From positions 1,416,001 through 1,480,000 of the forward strand of contig NZ_OZ035011.1 of assembly GCF_964031165.1 (NCBI RefSeq): a DNA stretch of 64,000 nucleotides. The letters run 5' to 3'. Of this stretch, positions 36,151-46,072 are shown piece after piece. Under the pieces are notes generated by a model that was not told the DNA's origin, did not search any database, and saw only the letters and a program-made list of their open reading frames with translations. Position numbers and translations under genes: made by a program. Within the stretch, counting starts at the first letter, position 1; each line of letters starts with the position of its first letter. This DNA is from Rickettsiella endosymbiont of Rhagonycha lignosa. GTDB lineage: Bacteria; Pseudomonadota; Gammaproteobacteria; Diplorickettsiales; Diplorickettsiaceae.

Positions 36151-37092
36151 TTACTGTTTTTGTTTGTCTACAAAATAATTTTTAGCCACGATTACATCTT
36201 TGTTAATTTGTTGCTTAAGAGAATCTAAGCTATCAAATTTTTTTTCTTCGCGTATTATGTTTAAGAATTCTATTTCAATAAATCGACCGTAGATATCCTG
36301 ATTAAAATCCAATAAATGAACTTCTAATAAATTTTTCAACCCGTTTACAGTGGGTCGTTTACCACAATTGGCAACCCCCGGTAACGGTGTTGCTGCTAAT
36401 CCAACTACATGTACAACGAATACCCCTTGTAAAGGTATTACCTTGCGATGCAAGCCAATATTCGCTGTGGGGAAACCAAGTAAACGACCGCGTTGATCAC
36501 CATAAATCACATGGCCACTGAGTCTAAAGGGACGTCCTAGTAATAATGCTGCTAATTTAAAATCACCTTGTTTGACAGCATTTCTTACGCGGGAGCTACC
36601 TACGCGCTCATTATCAAATGATAAGGTTAGCGTAGAAAAAACTTTAAAACCATATTCCTGACCTAATTTTTGCAATAAAGAGAAATCTCCTTGACGTCCC
36701 TTACCAAAACGAAAATCATCTCCAACTATTAGGCCTTTTATAGCTAACTTATCTACTAAAATTTTTTTAACAAATTCTTCTGCGGTGCATTCTGCTAAAC
36801 GTTTATTAAAACGTAAGCAAAGAACTCGATCAATCGCTAAAAATTGTAACGATTTAATTTTTTCTCCGAGTCGCATTAAACGAGCTGGGGCTTTATCTGC
36901 ATAGAAAAATTCTTGGGGATGAGGCTCAAAAAGAATCACGCAAGTGGGTAAATTAAGTTGCTTCCCGAGTTTGATTAGCGATTGAATAACACTTTGATGT
37001 CCTTGATGTAAACCATCAAAATTACCAATGGTAACAACACAAGTTTTATGCTTCGCTTTTATATTATGAATGTTGCATATTAGTTCTGTCAT
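36151..37092 (-). CDS. ribF: Bifunctional riboflavin kinase / FAD synthetase
   Basis: 313 residues. The N-terminal adenylyltransferase has VVTIGNFDGLHQGHQSVIQ and GDDFRFGKGRQGDF; the C-terminal flavokinase has YGDQRGRLLGFPTANI and GVFVVHV. It turns riboflavin into FMN and FAD. The start ATG overlaps the murJ stop by 4 bases (37089-37092), which signals translational coupling in the ruvX-murJ-ribF run. This order murJ-ribF is common in gammaproteobacteria; rpsT is not present next to them, and ileS and lspA do not follow, as they do elsewhere. Confidence 0.95.
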   Translation of the reverse strand: MTELICNIHNIKAKHKTCVVTIGNFDGLHQGHQSVIQSLIKLGKQLNLPTCVILFEPHPQEFFYADKAPARLMRLGEKIKSLQFLAIDRVLCLRFNKRLAECTAEEFVKKILVDKLAIKGLIVGDDFRFGKGRQGDFSLLQKLGQEYGFKVFSTLTLSFDNERVGSSRVRNAVKQGDFKLAALLLGRPFRLSGHVIYGDQRGRLLGFPTANIGLHRKVIPLQGVFVVHVVGLAATPLPGVANCGKRPTVNGLKNLLEVHLLDFNQDIYGRFIEIEFLNIIREEKKFDSLDSLKQQINKDVIVAKNYFVDKQKQ

Positions 37093-38621
37093 GACTTAGC
37101 TTTTAAATCATGGTAACGCAAACCACTTACCCATAGCATAGCAATATAAATAATAATTGCAGCAATGCCCAGAATAAAAATATGTGAGAAACGTTGCTGC
37201 CAACCCCAATTTATCCAAATCGGAGTAGCTGCTGCTGCCCAATACAAAAATAAACACAATGCGCTATTTGCTAATAGTAGCCGTAATATAAACTTTAACC
37301 AACCGGATTGCCATTGAAAAACCTGACGACTTTGCAAACCCCATAATAATAATCCTGCATTCAACCAAGCAGATAACGAGCTTGCCAAAGCTAAACCGGC
37401 ATGTTTTAGAGGAAAGATTAATAAAGCATTAAAAATCATATTCGCAATTAGGGCAATAATGCCTATTCTTACAGGCGTTCTTATATTTTGCTGTGCATAA
37501 AAAGCGGCTGCTAATACCTTTATCAACATAAAAGCTTGTAAACCCACAGAATATGCAATCACACTGCGTTGAGTCATAAAAACATCATGGATAGTAAATT
37601 TTCCATAATGAAAAAGCGTAACAATTAGCGGTCCGGATAATATCAACATTGTTAATGAAGCAGGAATACCGATCAATAAATTACAACGCAACCCCCAATT
37701 TAAGGTACTGGCAAACAATTCAGGCGATTTCGCTGCATGTTGTCGAGAAAGATGCGGTAAAATTACCGTCATTAAAGCCACACCAAACACACCTAATGGA
37801 AAATAAGCCAGCCTATCTGAGTAATAAAGCCAAGTCACACTGCCAGCAACTAAAAAAGAAGCAAAAACTGTATTCAGCAATAAACTGATTTGTCCTATAG
37901 ATGAACCGAATAAAGCCGGCAACATAAGTTTTAATACTTTTTGTACGCCAGGATCACGCCATTTAAATTTTGGTTTTTGTAATAATTTTAATCGATTCAA
38001 AAAAGGTAATTGAAAGCCTAATTGTAGAAATCCGGCTAGTAATACACCCCAAGCCTGGGCTTCAACAGGAACTTTAAAAAACCGCGTCACGCCAAAGGCA
38101 GTAAAGATTAATGAGATATTTAGTAATGCAGGTGTAAAAGCAGGAACCCAAAATTGTCCATAGCAATTTAAAGTCGCGCCGACTAAAGCGGTTAGAGAGA
38201 TCAACATTAAATAAGGAAAGGTTATCCTTAACATCTCTATTGCTAATTGGAAACGATACGGATCTAAGCCTGGAGCAAATAAACTAACTAAACCCTTACT
38301 TCCCAGAACACCTAGAATACAAATGCCTAATAAAATCAATCCTAGTGTACCGGCTATATATGCTACAAATTGTTGCACTTCTTCTTGTGAACGAGTTTGC
38401 TTAAATTCAGACAACGTGGGAATAAAAGCCGTAGAGAAAGATCCTTCTGCAAATAATCCGCGCATGAAATTAGGAATTTTAAACGCAATATAAAAAGCAT
38501 CAACCGCTGCAGTCGCACCAAAAATCCTAGCTGCCACCATATCGCGAACAAATCCTAAAATCCGCGAAATCAACGTCATAGACGCAACGACTGAAGTTGA
38601 CTTAAAAAGTGCCTTACTCAT
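37089..38621 (-). CDS. murJ: Lipid II flippase MurJ
   Basis: About 510 residues, 14 membrane spans, MOP-family exporter. The opening KSTSVVASMTLISRILGFVRDMVAARIFGA is the classic MviN start, and the first cytoplasmic arginines used for lipid II are present. It flips the peptidoglycan precursor to the periplasm. I prefer the ATG at 38621 because it overlaps the ruvX stop as ATGA; another ATG at 38636 would add five residues. It joins ruvX upstream and ribF downstream in one unit. Confidence 0.94.
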   Translation of the reverse strand: MSKALFKSTSVVASMTLISRILGFVRDMVAARIFGATAAVDAFYIAFKIPNFMRGLFAEGSFSTAFIPTLSEFKQTRSQEEVQQFVAYIAGTLGLILLGICILGVLGSKGLVSLFAPGLDPYRFQLAIEMLRITFPYLMLISLTALVGATLNCYGQFWVPAFTPALLNISLIFTAFGVTRFFKVPVEAQAWGVLLAGFLQLGFQLPFLNRLKLLQKPKFKWRDPGVQKVLKLMLPALFGSSIGQISLLLNTVFASFLVAGSVTWLYYSDRLAYFPLGVFGVALMTVILPHLSRQHAAKSPELFASTLNWGLRCNLLIGIPASLTMLILSGPLIVTLFHYGKFTIHDVFMTQRSVIAYSVGLQAFMLIKVLAAAFYAQQNIRTPVRIGIIALIANMIFNALLIFPLKHAGLALASSLSAWLNAGLLLWGLQSRQVFQWQSGWLKFILRLLLANSALCLFLYWAAAATPIWINWGWQQRFSHIFILGIAAIIIYIAMLWVSGLRYHDLKAKS

Positions 38622-39043
38622 CGGTTTTCTAACCATATTTCAATAATTAATTGAGCTGCAATACTATCGATAGATTTCTTTTTTAAAGCCTTATATCCTC
38701 CAACAGCAAAAAGACGTGATCGCGCTTCTACGGTAGTCAATCTTTCATCAACCGGAAAAACTGGTAACTGAAAACGATTTTTTAATTCTATTAAAAAATC
38801 TCGCGCTAAATGTGTTATCGGTTGTTCTGAGCCATCCATATTTAGTGGAATACCTACTACTAATACCTCCGGTGACCAAATCTGTAATAATTGTTCAATT
38901 TCTTTCCATGGAAGCTCACCTTTTTTCACGGTTAAACTAGTCAAAGGTTGGGCTAAGGAAGGTGATGTTTGTCCTACTGCCACACCAATATACTTAGAAC
39001 CAAAATCAAATCCTATTACAGTCTTAAATTCAAGCATGACCAC
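38618..39043 (-). CDS. ruvX: Putative Holliday junction resolvase / pre-16S rRNA nuclease
   Basis: 141 residues, RNase H fold: IGFDFGSKYIGVAVG with the first catalytic aspartate, VVGIPLNMDGSEQ, and VDERLTTVEA. YqgF proteins mature the 5' end of 16S rRNA in E. coli and have been proposed as junction resolvases. It overlaps the end of yqgE by 14 bases and the start of murJ by 4. The yqgE-ruvX pair is widely conserved. Complete and ordinary. Confidence 0.93.
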   Translation of the reverse strand: MVMLEFKTVIGFDFGSKYIGVAVGQTSPSLAQPLTSLTVKKGELPWKEIEQLLQIWSPEVLVVGIPLNMDGSEQPITHLARDFLIELKNRFQLPVFPVDERLTTVEARSRLFAVGGYKALKKKSIDSIAAQLIIEIWLENR

Positions 39044-39617
39044 CCATATAAGCTAGTTTAGTCACATCAACACCTAAATAATTCATAGCCTTTAACCATC
39101 GTTGCTCAAAAGGAATATCAAATAATATATTAGGACTGGCAGGCAAAGTTAACCAAAAATTATTAATAATTTCTTGTTCCATTTGACCGGCTATCCAATT
39201 TGCATAACCTAATGAGAAAATAAACTTATCAGGTCCTTGTTGTTTAGCGATCGCTAATAAAATATCTTTAGAAGTCGTTACGCAAATTTCACTGCTCATC
39301 TTAAGGCTTGATTGCCATTCCCCCATAGGTGCATGTATCACAAAACCACGTTCAGGATGAACAGGTCCTCCACATAGGATTGGAAAATCTGCCCCTGCAG
39401 TACTTTTAGTTGCTTCTATCTTGCTACTTGTGATGTCTTGTAATATTTCTGAAAGATTAACCCGCAAGGATTGTAAGGGTTGGTTAATTATAATACCTAC
39501 TGCTCCCTTTTCAGTATGCTCGCATATATATACAACGGAACGATTAAAATAAGCATCCCTTAAAATGGGCATAGCCACTAAAAAGTAATTTGTAAAATAA
39601 TTTGTCATCTCTATCAT
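39030..39617 (-). CDS. yqgE: YqgE/AlgH family protein (UPF0301)
   Basis: 195 residues from the ATG at 39617, which has AAAGG four bases upstream; a longer frame (to 39707) would add 30 residues not typical of the family. Conserved segments are NYFLVAMPILRDAYFNRSVVYICEH, GAVGIIINQPL, LCGGPVHPERGFVIH and LGYANWIAGQMEQEI. Function is unsettled; in Pseudomonas AlgH affects alginate and other regulation. Operon with ruvX (overlapping 14 bases). Confidence 0.9.
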   Translation of the reverse strand: MIEMTNYFTNYFLVAMPILRDAYFNRSVVYICEHTEKGAVGIIINQPLQSLRVNLSEILQDITSSKIEATKSTAGADFPILCGGPVHPERGFVIHAPMGEWQSSLKMSSEICVTTSKDILLAIAKQQGPDKFIFSLGYANWIAGQMEQEIINNFWLTLPASPNILFDIPFEQRWLKAMNYLGVDVTKLAYMGGHA

Positions 39618-39799
39618 TAAACCTTTCCCGGCTAAAATCTGCTCGTTAATCATAGCATCTGCTTTAATATCCAACCTAGTCTTTAACTTAAAACGATAAT
39701 TCCTCATGTCCTCAAGCTTAGGCAGAAAAACATTTGCTCAACATGATACGATACTAATCGTTATCTCGTTAAAAAAATGCCATAAAAAAAGAGGAAGCT

Positions 39800-40285
39800 A
39801 TGAACACTAATTTTCGTGTAGGCTATGGGTACGATGTGCATGCTTTTGAAATAGGAGACCACATAATCTTAGGAGGTGTCAAAATTCCATATCGAATGAG
39901 TCTTAAAGCACATTCAGATGGGGATGTCGTTATTCACGCTCTTGTTGATGCGCTCTTAGGAGCGTGTGCTTTAGGTGATATAGGTCTACATTTTCCTGAC
40001 ACTGATGAGCGTTGGAAAAATAAGGATAGTCGGCAATTCCTACAAACAACCGTCCAAATGTTGGATGAAAAAAATTACTCCATCAATAATGCAGATATTA
40101 CTATCATCGCAGAAGCACCGAAGCTTAAAGACTATTTTGCAGCAATGCGTTTTAATTTAGCGCAAGATATGAAAATTGATCTGAACCAGATCAATGTAAA
40201 AGCAACTACCACAGAAAAACTAGGTTTTATTGGGCGCCAAGAGGGAGTTGCGGCAACTGCGATCGTTCTTCTTCAAACTAAATAA
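39800..40285 (+). CDS. ispF: 2-C-methyl-D-erythritol 2,4-cyclodiphosphate synthase
   Basis: 161 residues with the zinc and substrate motifs GYGYDVHAF, LKAHSDGDVVIHALVDALLGA and TTTEKLGFIGRQEG. It closes the cyclic diphosphate of the MEP isoprenoid pathway. A GAGGAAG ribosome site sits before the ATG. ispD, often directly upstream, is 17 kb away here (57.8 kb), so the pair has been separated. A tRNA-Leu follows on the other strand, 13 bases after the stop. Confidence 0.96.
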   Translation: MNTNFRVGYGYDVHAFEIGDHIILGGVKIPYRMSLKAHSDGDVVIHALVDALLGACALGDIGLHFPDTDERWKNKDSRQFLQTTVQMLDEKNYSINNADITIIAEAPKLKDYFAAMRFNLAQDMKIDLNQINVKATTTEKLGFIGRQEGVAATAIVLLQTK

Positions 40286-40298
40286 TTTTTATTTTTAC

Positions 40299-40385
40299 TG
40301 GTACCGAGAGTGGGACTCGAACCCACACGATGTCACCATCACCGGATTTTGAGTCCGGCGCGTCTACCAATTCCGCCATCCCGGC
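40299..40385 (-). tRNA. tRNA-Leu(CAA)
   Basis: 87-base class II tRNA: acceptor GCCGGGA, D-arm TGGCGGAATTGGTAGACGC, anticodon stem CCGGA/TCCGG around CTCAAAA (anticodon CAA, reading UUG), variable arm, GTTCGAGTCC T-arm and encoded CCA. Confidence 0.96.
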
Positions 40386-40599
40386 AATAGCTGCTCAAGT
40401 ATAACAAAGTATTTTTTAGGATCAATCTTTATCATTAGTCTGAAAAATTATGCGCTTGCAATCAAAATCTCAATCACTTATTGTTTTCTATCAAATCTTT
40501 ATTATATGGCTTAGAGCACTGCGTAATAACGTTAACTTGATCTTTTAAAAAAAGCTATCAACAATAAGGTCATGAGGAACATGATCTAAGAGGTAAATA

Positions 40600-41937
40600 A
40601 TGTACAATAATGAAGCGATAATGTCACAAGATGTGTCACACTCATTAACTACTAAAAAACAATTACTTCTCGCTTCTGTTATTTGTATACTTGCTGCCAT
40701 GTTCTATATGTATGAGTATACTTTGCAAGTATCTCCTGCAGTTATGACTAACGAATTGATGCGCGATTTAGGTCTTAATGCAGCAAGCTTAGGCACTATG
40801 GCTGCTTTTTACTATTATTCTTACACACCCATGCAATTACCCGCTGGGCTACTTTTTGATCGCTTTGGTCCACGGCGTTTAATAACCTTAGCTATTTTAG
40901 TTTGTGCTCTAGGAGCATTTCTGTTTGGTATAACGCCAAATGCGGTTATGGCTTCGTTTGGTAGATTTTTAATGGGAATAGGATCTTCTTTTTCATTTAT
41001 CGGCGCTTTACTCCTTGTTTCACGTTGGTTCCCCCCTCAATATTTTGCTTTACTTACCGGCCTCGTTCAGTTGATGAGCTCAGTTGGAGCAATCGCTGGT
41101 CAAGTTCCTTTAGTAACCGCTATTAATCATTGGGGTTGGCGAGCAACTGTTGTCTCCTTAGCTATCGTTGGTTGCTTATTGGCACTGTTAGTATGGACGG
41201 TAGTAAGAGATAGTCCAGAAGCTGTTTCAAAAGGGCATAAATTTCAATCCCCACCTAAAAAAGGTGAATTAAAACGGCTACAACAAGTATGTAGCAATAT
41301 ACAAACTTGGCTAATTGCCTTGTATTCTTTTTCTATATGGGCTCCTGTTACTGCATTTGCAGCTTTGTGGGGCATACCTTTTCTTGTAGCCAGTTATGGA
41401 CTTACTACAGAAGCTGCTTCCGAAGCGAGCGCAATGATTTGGCTAGGTATCGGCTTAGGTAGTCCCTTAGCGGGTTGGTTCTCAGACAAAATCAATTCGC
41501 GATCAAAACCACTTAGCTTTTCTGCTTTATTAGGAATAATAAGTCTTACAATAATTATATATTGTCCGGTACTCCCATTATTTTGGCTATACTTTATTTT
41601 ATTTATCTTTGGTGTAGCTGCATCAGGACAATCATTAGCCTTTGGGGTTGTCAAAGATAATAATACTTCTTGCGTAGTCGGCACAGCTATTGGTTTCAAT
41701 AATATGGCCGTTGTCGCGGGAGGAGCTTTGTTTCAACCCTTAATAGGAGTTTTGCTTTATGTTAATTGGAGGGGCATTATGCATAATGGCACCCCTTTTT
41801 ATGGTATAGTAGATTATCAGAAAGCGCTTTTTGTATTACCTTTATGTTATATCATTGCATTTTTTGTAAGTCATTTTTTGCTTCGAGAAACTTATTGCAG
41901 ACCACAATATTCCAATGAAACAGCTAGTGCAATTTAA
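40600..41937 (+). CDS. MFS transporter (first of a tandem pair)
   Basis: 445 residues, 12 predicted membrane spans. Between spans 2 and 3 it has [11 protein letters not shown], the major facilitator loop motif, and PMQLPAGLL just before it. The central loop carries [17 protein letters not shown]. Its closest relative is the next gene, with which it is alignable end to end (for example [17 protein letters not shown] is identical). The substrate is unknown; the architecture fits the organic-anion or sugar-acid branch. AGAGGT lies before the ATG at 40600; a second ATG at 40621 is possible. Confidence 0.85.
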   Translation: MYNNEAIMSQDVSHSLTTKKQLLLASVICILAAMFYMYEYTLQVSPAVMTNELMRDLGLNAASLGTMAAFYYYSYTPMQLPAGLLFDRFGPRRLITLAILVCALGAFLFGITPNAVMASFGRFLMGIGSSFSFIGALLLVSRWFPPQYFALLTGLVQLMSSVGAIAGQVPLVTAINHWGWRATVVSLAIVGCLLALLVWTVVRDSPEAVSKGHKFQSPPKKGELKRLQQVCSNIQTWLIALYSFSIWAPVTAFAALWGIPFLVASYGLTTEAASEASAMIWLGIGLGSPLAGWFSDKINSRSKPLSFSALLGIISLTIIIYCPVLPLFWLYFILFIFGVAASGQSLAFGVVKDNNTSCVVGTAIGFNNMAVVAGGALFQPLIGVLLYVNWRGIMHNGTPFYGIVDYQKALFVLPLCYIIAFFVSHFLLRETYCRPQYSNETASAI

Positions 41938-41972
41938 GTTTTTTATTAGCATTGCTACTTTAATCAAATCTT

Positions 41973-43286
41973 ATGTCTGAAAATAAAAATAACGGTTTAC
42001 CCTCGCTCTCTTTAGCAAAGCAAAAACCTACTTTACTCGCTGCCATTATCTGTATTCTTGCCTCATGTTTTTACATGTATGAATTTATATTGCAAGTTTC
42101 ACCTGCAGTAATGACTAATCAATTAATTAATGACTTAGGGCTCAATGCTATTACCTTAGGAACAATGGCGGCTTTTTATTATTATTCTTATACCCCGATG
42201 CAACTGCCAGCAGGATTTTTATTTGATCGGTTTGGTCCTCGACGCTTATTAACTATTGCAGTTCTAACCTGTGCTGTAGGTGCTTTTTTATTTGGGTCAA
42301 CCAACAATATAACCACCGCTTCCATGGGCCGATTTATGATGGGAATGGGTTCTGCTTTTTCGTTCATCGGCACTTTAGTCCTTATATCGCGCTGGTTTCC
42401 TTCTCGTTATTTTGCTTTTTTAACAGGTTTAGTCGAATTAATGAGCTGTATAGGGGCAATTGTTGGCGAAACCCCATTAACTATTGCCGTAGGCCATTGG
42501 GGATGGCGGCCAACCATCATGATTTTGGGTGTCATAGGAGTTATTTTAGCCCTATTAATCTGGTTGATAGTTAGAGACAGCCCAGAAGTTGTTTCGAAAG
42601 GTCACAAATTTCAGTCAACTGCAAAAAAAAGCATACTAAAAAGTTTTCATCAGGTAGCATCTAATAGTCAAACTTGGTTCATAGCATTATATTCTTTTAT
42701 GGTATGGGCACCTATTACTGCTTTTGCTGCGTTATGGGGCGTACCTTTTCTAGTTGTAGCATACGGTATCAGCACTAAAGCAGCTTCTACCGCTTGCACT
42801 ATGATTTGGCTGGCTATCGGAATAGGCTGCCCATTGTTAGGTTGGTGGTCAGATAAGGTAAACTTACGTGGGATGCCTTTAAAGTTTGCCGCAAGCTTAG
42901 GTATAGTTGGATTAATACCCGTTATTTATATTCCACACCTTCCCTTATTTTGGCTTTATATTTGTTTATTCTTATTTGGTCTTGCAGCTTCGGGACAATC
43001 ACTCGCATTCGGAGTTGTTAAAGATAATAATCACTCTAGTGTAGCAGGAACAGCAATGGGGATTAATAACATGGCCACAGTTGCAGGAGGAGCTTTATTT
43101 CAACCAGTGATTGGTATACTTTTACATTTAAACTGGAATGGAACCTATTATAATGGTAGTCCTTTTTATAGCGTCGAAAATTACCGAAAAGCCTTAATCA
43201 TATTGCCTTTCTGTTATCTGGTAGCCTTATTAGTTGGAAAGTTCCTAATACGAGAAACCCATTGCCAACAACAACCCGATGTCTAG
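41973..43286 (+). CDS. MFS transporter (second of a tandem pair)
   Basis: 437 residues, 12 spans, paralogue of the preceding gene and 35 bases downstream of it. Shared signatures are [42 protein letters not shown] and [16 protein letters not shown]. The pair arose by duplication and has since diverged in the N- and C-terminal tails, so the substrates may differ. Its last 8 bases overlap the start of rlmE. Nutrient or siderophore import are both open. No regulatory gene is beside it. Confidence 0.85.
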   Translation: MSENKNNGLPSLSLAKQKPTLLAAIICILASCFYMYEFILQVSPAVMTNQLINDLGLNAITLGTMAAFYYYSYTPMQLPAGFLFDRFGPRRLLTIAVLTCAVGAFLFGSTNNITTASMGRFMMGMGSAFSFIGTLVLISRWFPSRYFAFLTGLVELMSCIGAIVGETPLTIAVGHWGWRPTIMILGVIGVILALLIWLIVRDSPEVVSKGHKFQSTAKKSILKSFHQVASNSQTWFIALYSFMVWAPITAFAALWGVPFLVVAYGISTKAASTACTMIWLAIGIGCPLLGWWSDKVNLRGMPLKFAASLGIVGLIPVIYIPHLPLFWLYICLFLFGLAASGQSLAFGVVKDNNHSSVAGTAMGINNMATVAGGALFQPVIGILLHLNWNGTYYNGSPFYSVENYRKALIILPFCYLVALLVGKFLIRETHCQQQPDV

Positions 43287-43905
43287 GAGTAAAAGCAGCC
43301 CGCGCTGGTTAAAACAGCATTTTAAGGACCCCTATGTAAAACGCGCACAAAAAGAGGGTTTGCGCTCGCGTTCAGCTTATAAATTGTTAGAGATTCAAGA
43401 GAAAACCAAGCTAATTAAGCCAGGTATGACTATCGTTGACCTTGGAGCGGCGCCTGGAGGATGGTCTCAAATTGTCTCTGGAATAGTTGGAAGCACAGGA
43501 AAAGTTTATGCCTTGGATATTTTGCCAATGGATGCTTTGAGCCATGTGGAATTCCTCCAAGGGGATTTTCGAGAAGAATCTGTTATGCAACATTTCTTAC
43601 AACGTGTACAATTAAAGCCTATAGATCTTGTAATTTCTGATATGGCCCCCAATTTTAGTGGAATGCGTAGTGTTGACCAACCCAGATCCATTTATTTAGC
43701 GGAATTAGCCTTAGATTTTGCTCAGAAAGTAATAAAACCAAAAGGGTGCTTTATAGTAAAAACATTTCAAGGAGAAGGATTTGAAGGGTTTTTAAAAAAC
43801 TTAAGAAGCTTATTTACAAAAGTTACTATTCGGAAACCTTCCGCTTCCAGAGGAAGCTCTGCTGAGGTTTATTTGGTTGCTATGGGGTATCATAAGGAAA
43901 AATAA
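43279..43905 (+). CDS. rlmE: 23S rRNA (uridine-2'-O)-methyltransferase
   Basis: 208 residues. The FtsJ/RrmJ landmarks are YKLLEIQEK (first catalytic lysine), [12 protein letters not shown] (SAM motif), [10 protein letters not shown] (aspartate) and [12 protein letters not shown] (second lysine); the final glutamate follows in [11 protein letters not shown]. It methylates U2552 of 23S rRNA. The gene starts inside the previous gene and precedes ftsH, the standard gammaproteobacterial order. Confidence 0.95.
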   Translation: MSRSKSSPRWLKQHFKDPYVKRAQKEGLRSRSAYKLLEIQEKTKLIKPGMTIVDLGAAPGGWSQIVSGIVGSTGKVYALDILPMDALSHVEFLQGDFREESVMQHFLQRVQLKPIDLVISDMAPNFSGMRSVDQPRSIYLAELALDFAQKVIKPKGCFIVKTFQGEGFEGFLKNLRSLFTKVTIRKPSASRGSSAEVYLVAMGYHKEK

Positions 43906-44081
43906 ACATTGGATTTATACTCACCTAATGGGATTTTTGACCAATACCACCAGGAGCGATTACAAGGCCAGCGGTTACACAGAAAATTCCAGTACGATAG
44001 TACGAAGAGTATATTTATTTAGTCCTCTTTTGGTAACGCACTGAAAAAGAGCTAAAAATAATCGAAACACAAAATTTAGTA

Positions 44082-44087
44082 TATAAT
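44082..44087 (+). promoter_or_regulatory. -10 element of ftsH
   Basis: TATAAT 34 bases ahead of the ftsH TTG start, with a weak -35 (TAATCG at 17-base spacing). No convincing heat-shock (sigma-32) site is seen. Confidence 0.45.
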
Positions 44088-44120
44088 GCCCTCTTTGTGA
44101 GAAATGCGAGGTAGTCTAGC

Positions 44121-46046
44121 TTGAACGACATGCTGAAAAATCTATTTTTATGGCTCATTATTGCTGTCATACTTATCTCGGTATTTAACAATCTCGAACC
44201 TCGCAATAACGGTGGCGAACGCTTAACGTATTCTGAGTTTTTGAAAGACGTTCAACAAGGGAATGTGCAGTCTGTAACAATACAAAGCAACCAAGTTATA
44301 AAAGGCCAGTTACAGGGTGAAAAATCTTTCACGAGCTATATGCCTATTCCTGATCAATATTTACTTCCTGAGTTATTGAAAAATAAAGTTAATGTAAAAG
44401 GAGAACCACCGCAACAGGAAAGCTTCTTGATGCGTATTTTTATTAATTGGTTCCCTATGCTATTGCTCATCGGGGTATGGATATTTTTTATGCGCCAAAT
44501 GGGGGGTGCGGGTGGAAAGGGTGCGTTATCTTTTGGTCGTAGCCGAGCTCGTTTATTAGGTGAAGACCAAGTTAAAGTTACTTTTGCCGATGTAGCTGGC
44601 GCTGAAGAAGCGAAAGAAGAAGTCAGTGAATTAGTTGAATTTTTAAAAGACCCCGCTAAATTTCAAAAATTAGGGGGGAAAATCCCACGCGGCGTTTTAT
44701 TAATGGGTCCTCCTGGGACTGGTAAAACACTTTTAGCTCGAGCTGTTGCTGGCGAAGCAAAAGTCCCTTTTTTCACGATCTCTGGTTCTGACTTTGTTGA
44801 AATGTTTGTAGGTGTAGGTGCATCTCGCGTAAGAGATATGTTTGAGCAAGCTAAAAAACAAGCTCCCTGTATTATTTTTATTGACGAAATCGACGCTGTC
44901 GGTCGTCATCGTGGTGCCGGTCTAGGTGGCGGACATGACGAACGCGAACAAACATTGAATCAACTATTGGTTGAAATGGACGGATTTGAAGGGAATGAAG
45001 GTGTTATTGTTATGGCTGCCACTAATCGTCCCGACGTTTTAGATCCAGCCTTATTGAGACCGGGCCGATTTGATCGACAAGTTATTGTTGGCCTACCTGA
45101 TATACGTGGTCGTGAACAAATTCTAAAAGTTCATCTTAGAAAAGTTCCTTACGGAAAAGATGTGAAACCAGTGATTATAGCCAGAGGCACGCCTGGATTC
45201 TCAGGTGCAGATCTAGCTAATTTAGTCAATGAAGCTGCTTTATTTGCCGCACGTGAAAATAAATCTACTGTGGATATGGTTGACTTAGAAAAAGCCAAAG
45301 ATAAAGTCATGATGGGCAGTGAAAGACGTTCCATGGTGATGAATGAGAAAGAAAAAAAACTAACTGCTTACCATGAAGCGGGGCATGCTATTGTAGGGCG
45401 CTTAGTCCCAGACCATGATCCTGTGTATAAAGTTACTATTATTCCACGTGGTAAAGCGTTAGGTGTTACTATGTTCTTGCCAGAAGAAGATCGTTATAGC
45501 TATACCAAACAACGCTTAGAAAGCCAGATTGCTAGTTTATTTGGAGGACGCATTGCTGAGTATCTCATTTTTGGGCCAGAACAAATCACCACTGGAGCAT
45601 CAAACGATATACAACGTGCGACTGAAATTTCCAGGAATATGATAACTAAATGGGGCTTATCCGAACGTCTTGGTCCTCTAACTTATAATCAAGAAAATGA
45701 AGAAGTATTTTTAGGACACCAAATTACTAAAAACAATAAATTCTCTGACGATACTGCACAATTAATTGATGAAGAAAGTCGTAGTATTATTGAGCGTAAT
45801 TACAAGCTTGCTGAAACCTTATTACAAGATAACATTGAAAAATTGCATCTCATGGCAGAAGCTCTGATAAAATATGAAACTATTGATTCCAGTCAAATAA
45901 ATGACATTATGGAAGGTAAACCTCCTAGGGAACCCAAAGGTTGGAGTAATGGGGGTAAAAAAGATACTCCCTCTTCTTCTGAGGAAAAATCTCCTTCACA
46001 AAAAGACTCGACAATTACAGACGATCCAGCAGTAGATAGTCTGTAA
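44121..46046 (+). CDS. ftsH: ATP-dependent zinc metalloprotease FtsH
   Basis: 641 residues: two N-terminal membrane spans around a periplasmic loop (about 5-25 and 100-120), AAA+ domain with Walker A GPPGTGKT and [17 protein letters not shown], second region of homology, and the zinc protease HEAGH near residue 418. It degrades membrane and regulatory proteins. The start is a TTG at 44121, with GAGGT six bases upstream; the first ATG (44130) is too far from it. The gene follows rlmE, but folP, which usually comes next, is missing and glmM follows directly. Confidence 0.95.
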   Translation: MNDMLKNLFLWLIIAVILISVFNNLEPRNNGGERLTYSEFLKDVQQGNVQSVTIQSNQVIKGQLQGEKSFTSYMPIPDQYLLPELLKNKVNVKGEPPQQESFLMRIFINWFPMLLLIGVWIFFMRQMGGAGGKGALSFGRSRARLLGEDQVKVTFADVAGAEEAKEEVSELVEFLKDPAKFQKLGGKIPRGVLLMGPPGTGKTLLARAVAGEAKVPFFTISGSDFVEMFVGVGASRVRDMFEQAKKQAPCIIFIDEIDAVGRHRGAGLGGGHDEREQTLNQLLVEMDGFEGNEGVIVMAATNRPDVLDPALLRPGRFDRQVIVGLPDIRGREQILKVHLRKVPYGKDVKPVIIARGTPGFSGADLANLVNEAALFAARENKSTVDMVDLEKAKDKVMMGSERRSMVMNEKEKKLTAYHEAGHAIVGRLVPDHDPVYKVTIIPRGKALGVTMFLPEEDRYSYTKQRLESQIASLFGGRIAEYLIFGPEQITTGASNDIQRATEISRNMITKWGLSERLGPLTYNQENEEVFLGHQITKNNKFSDDTAQLIDEESRSIIERNYKLAETLLQDNIEKLHLMAEALIKYETIDSSQINDIMEGKPPREPKGWSNGGKKDTPSSSEEKSPSQKDSTITDDPAVDSL

Positions 46047-46072
46047 TTGATCGATTTATTCTTGGATTCATC

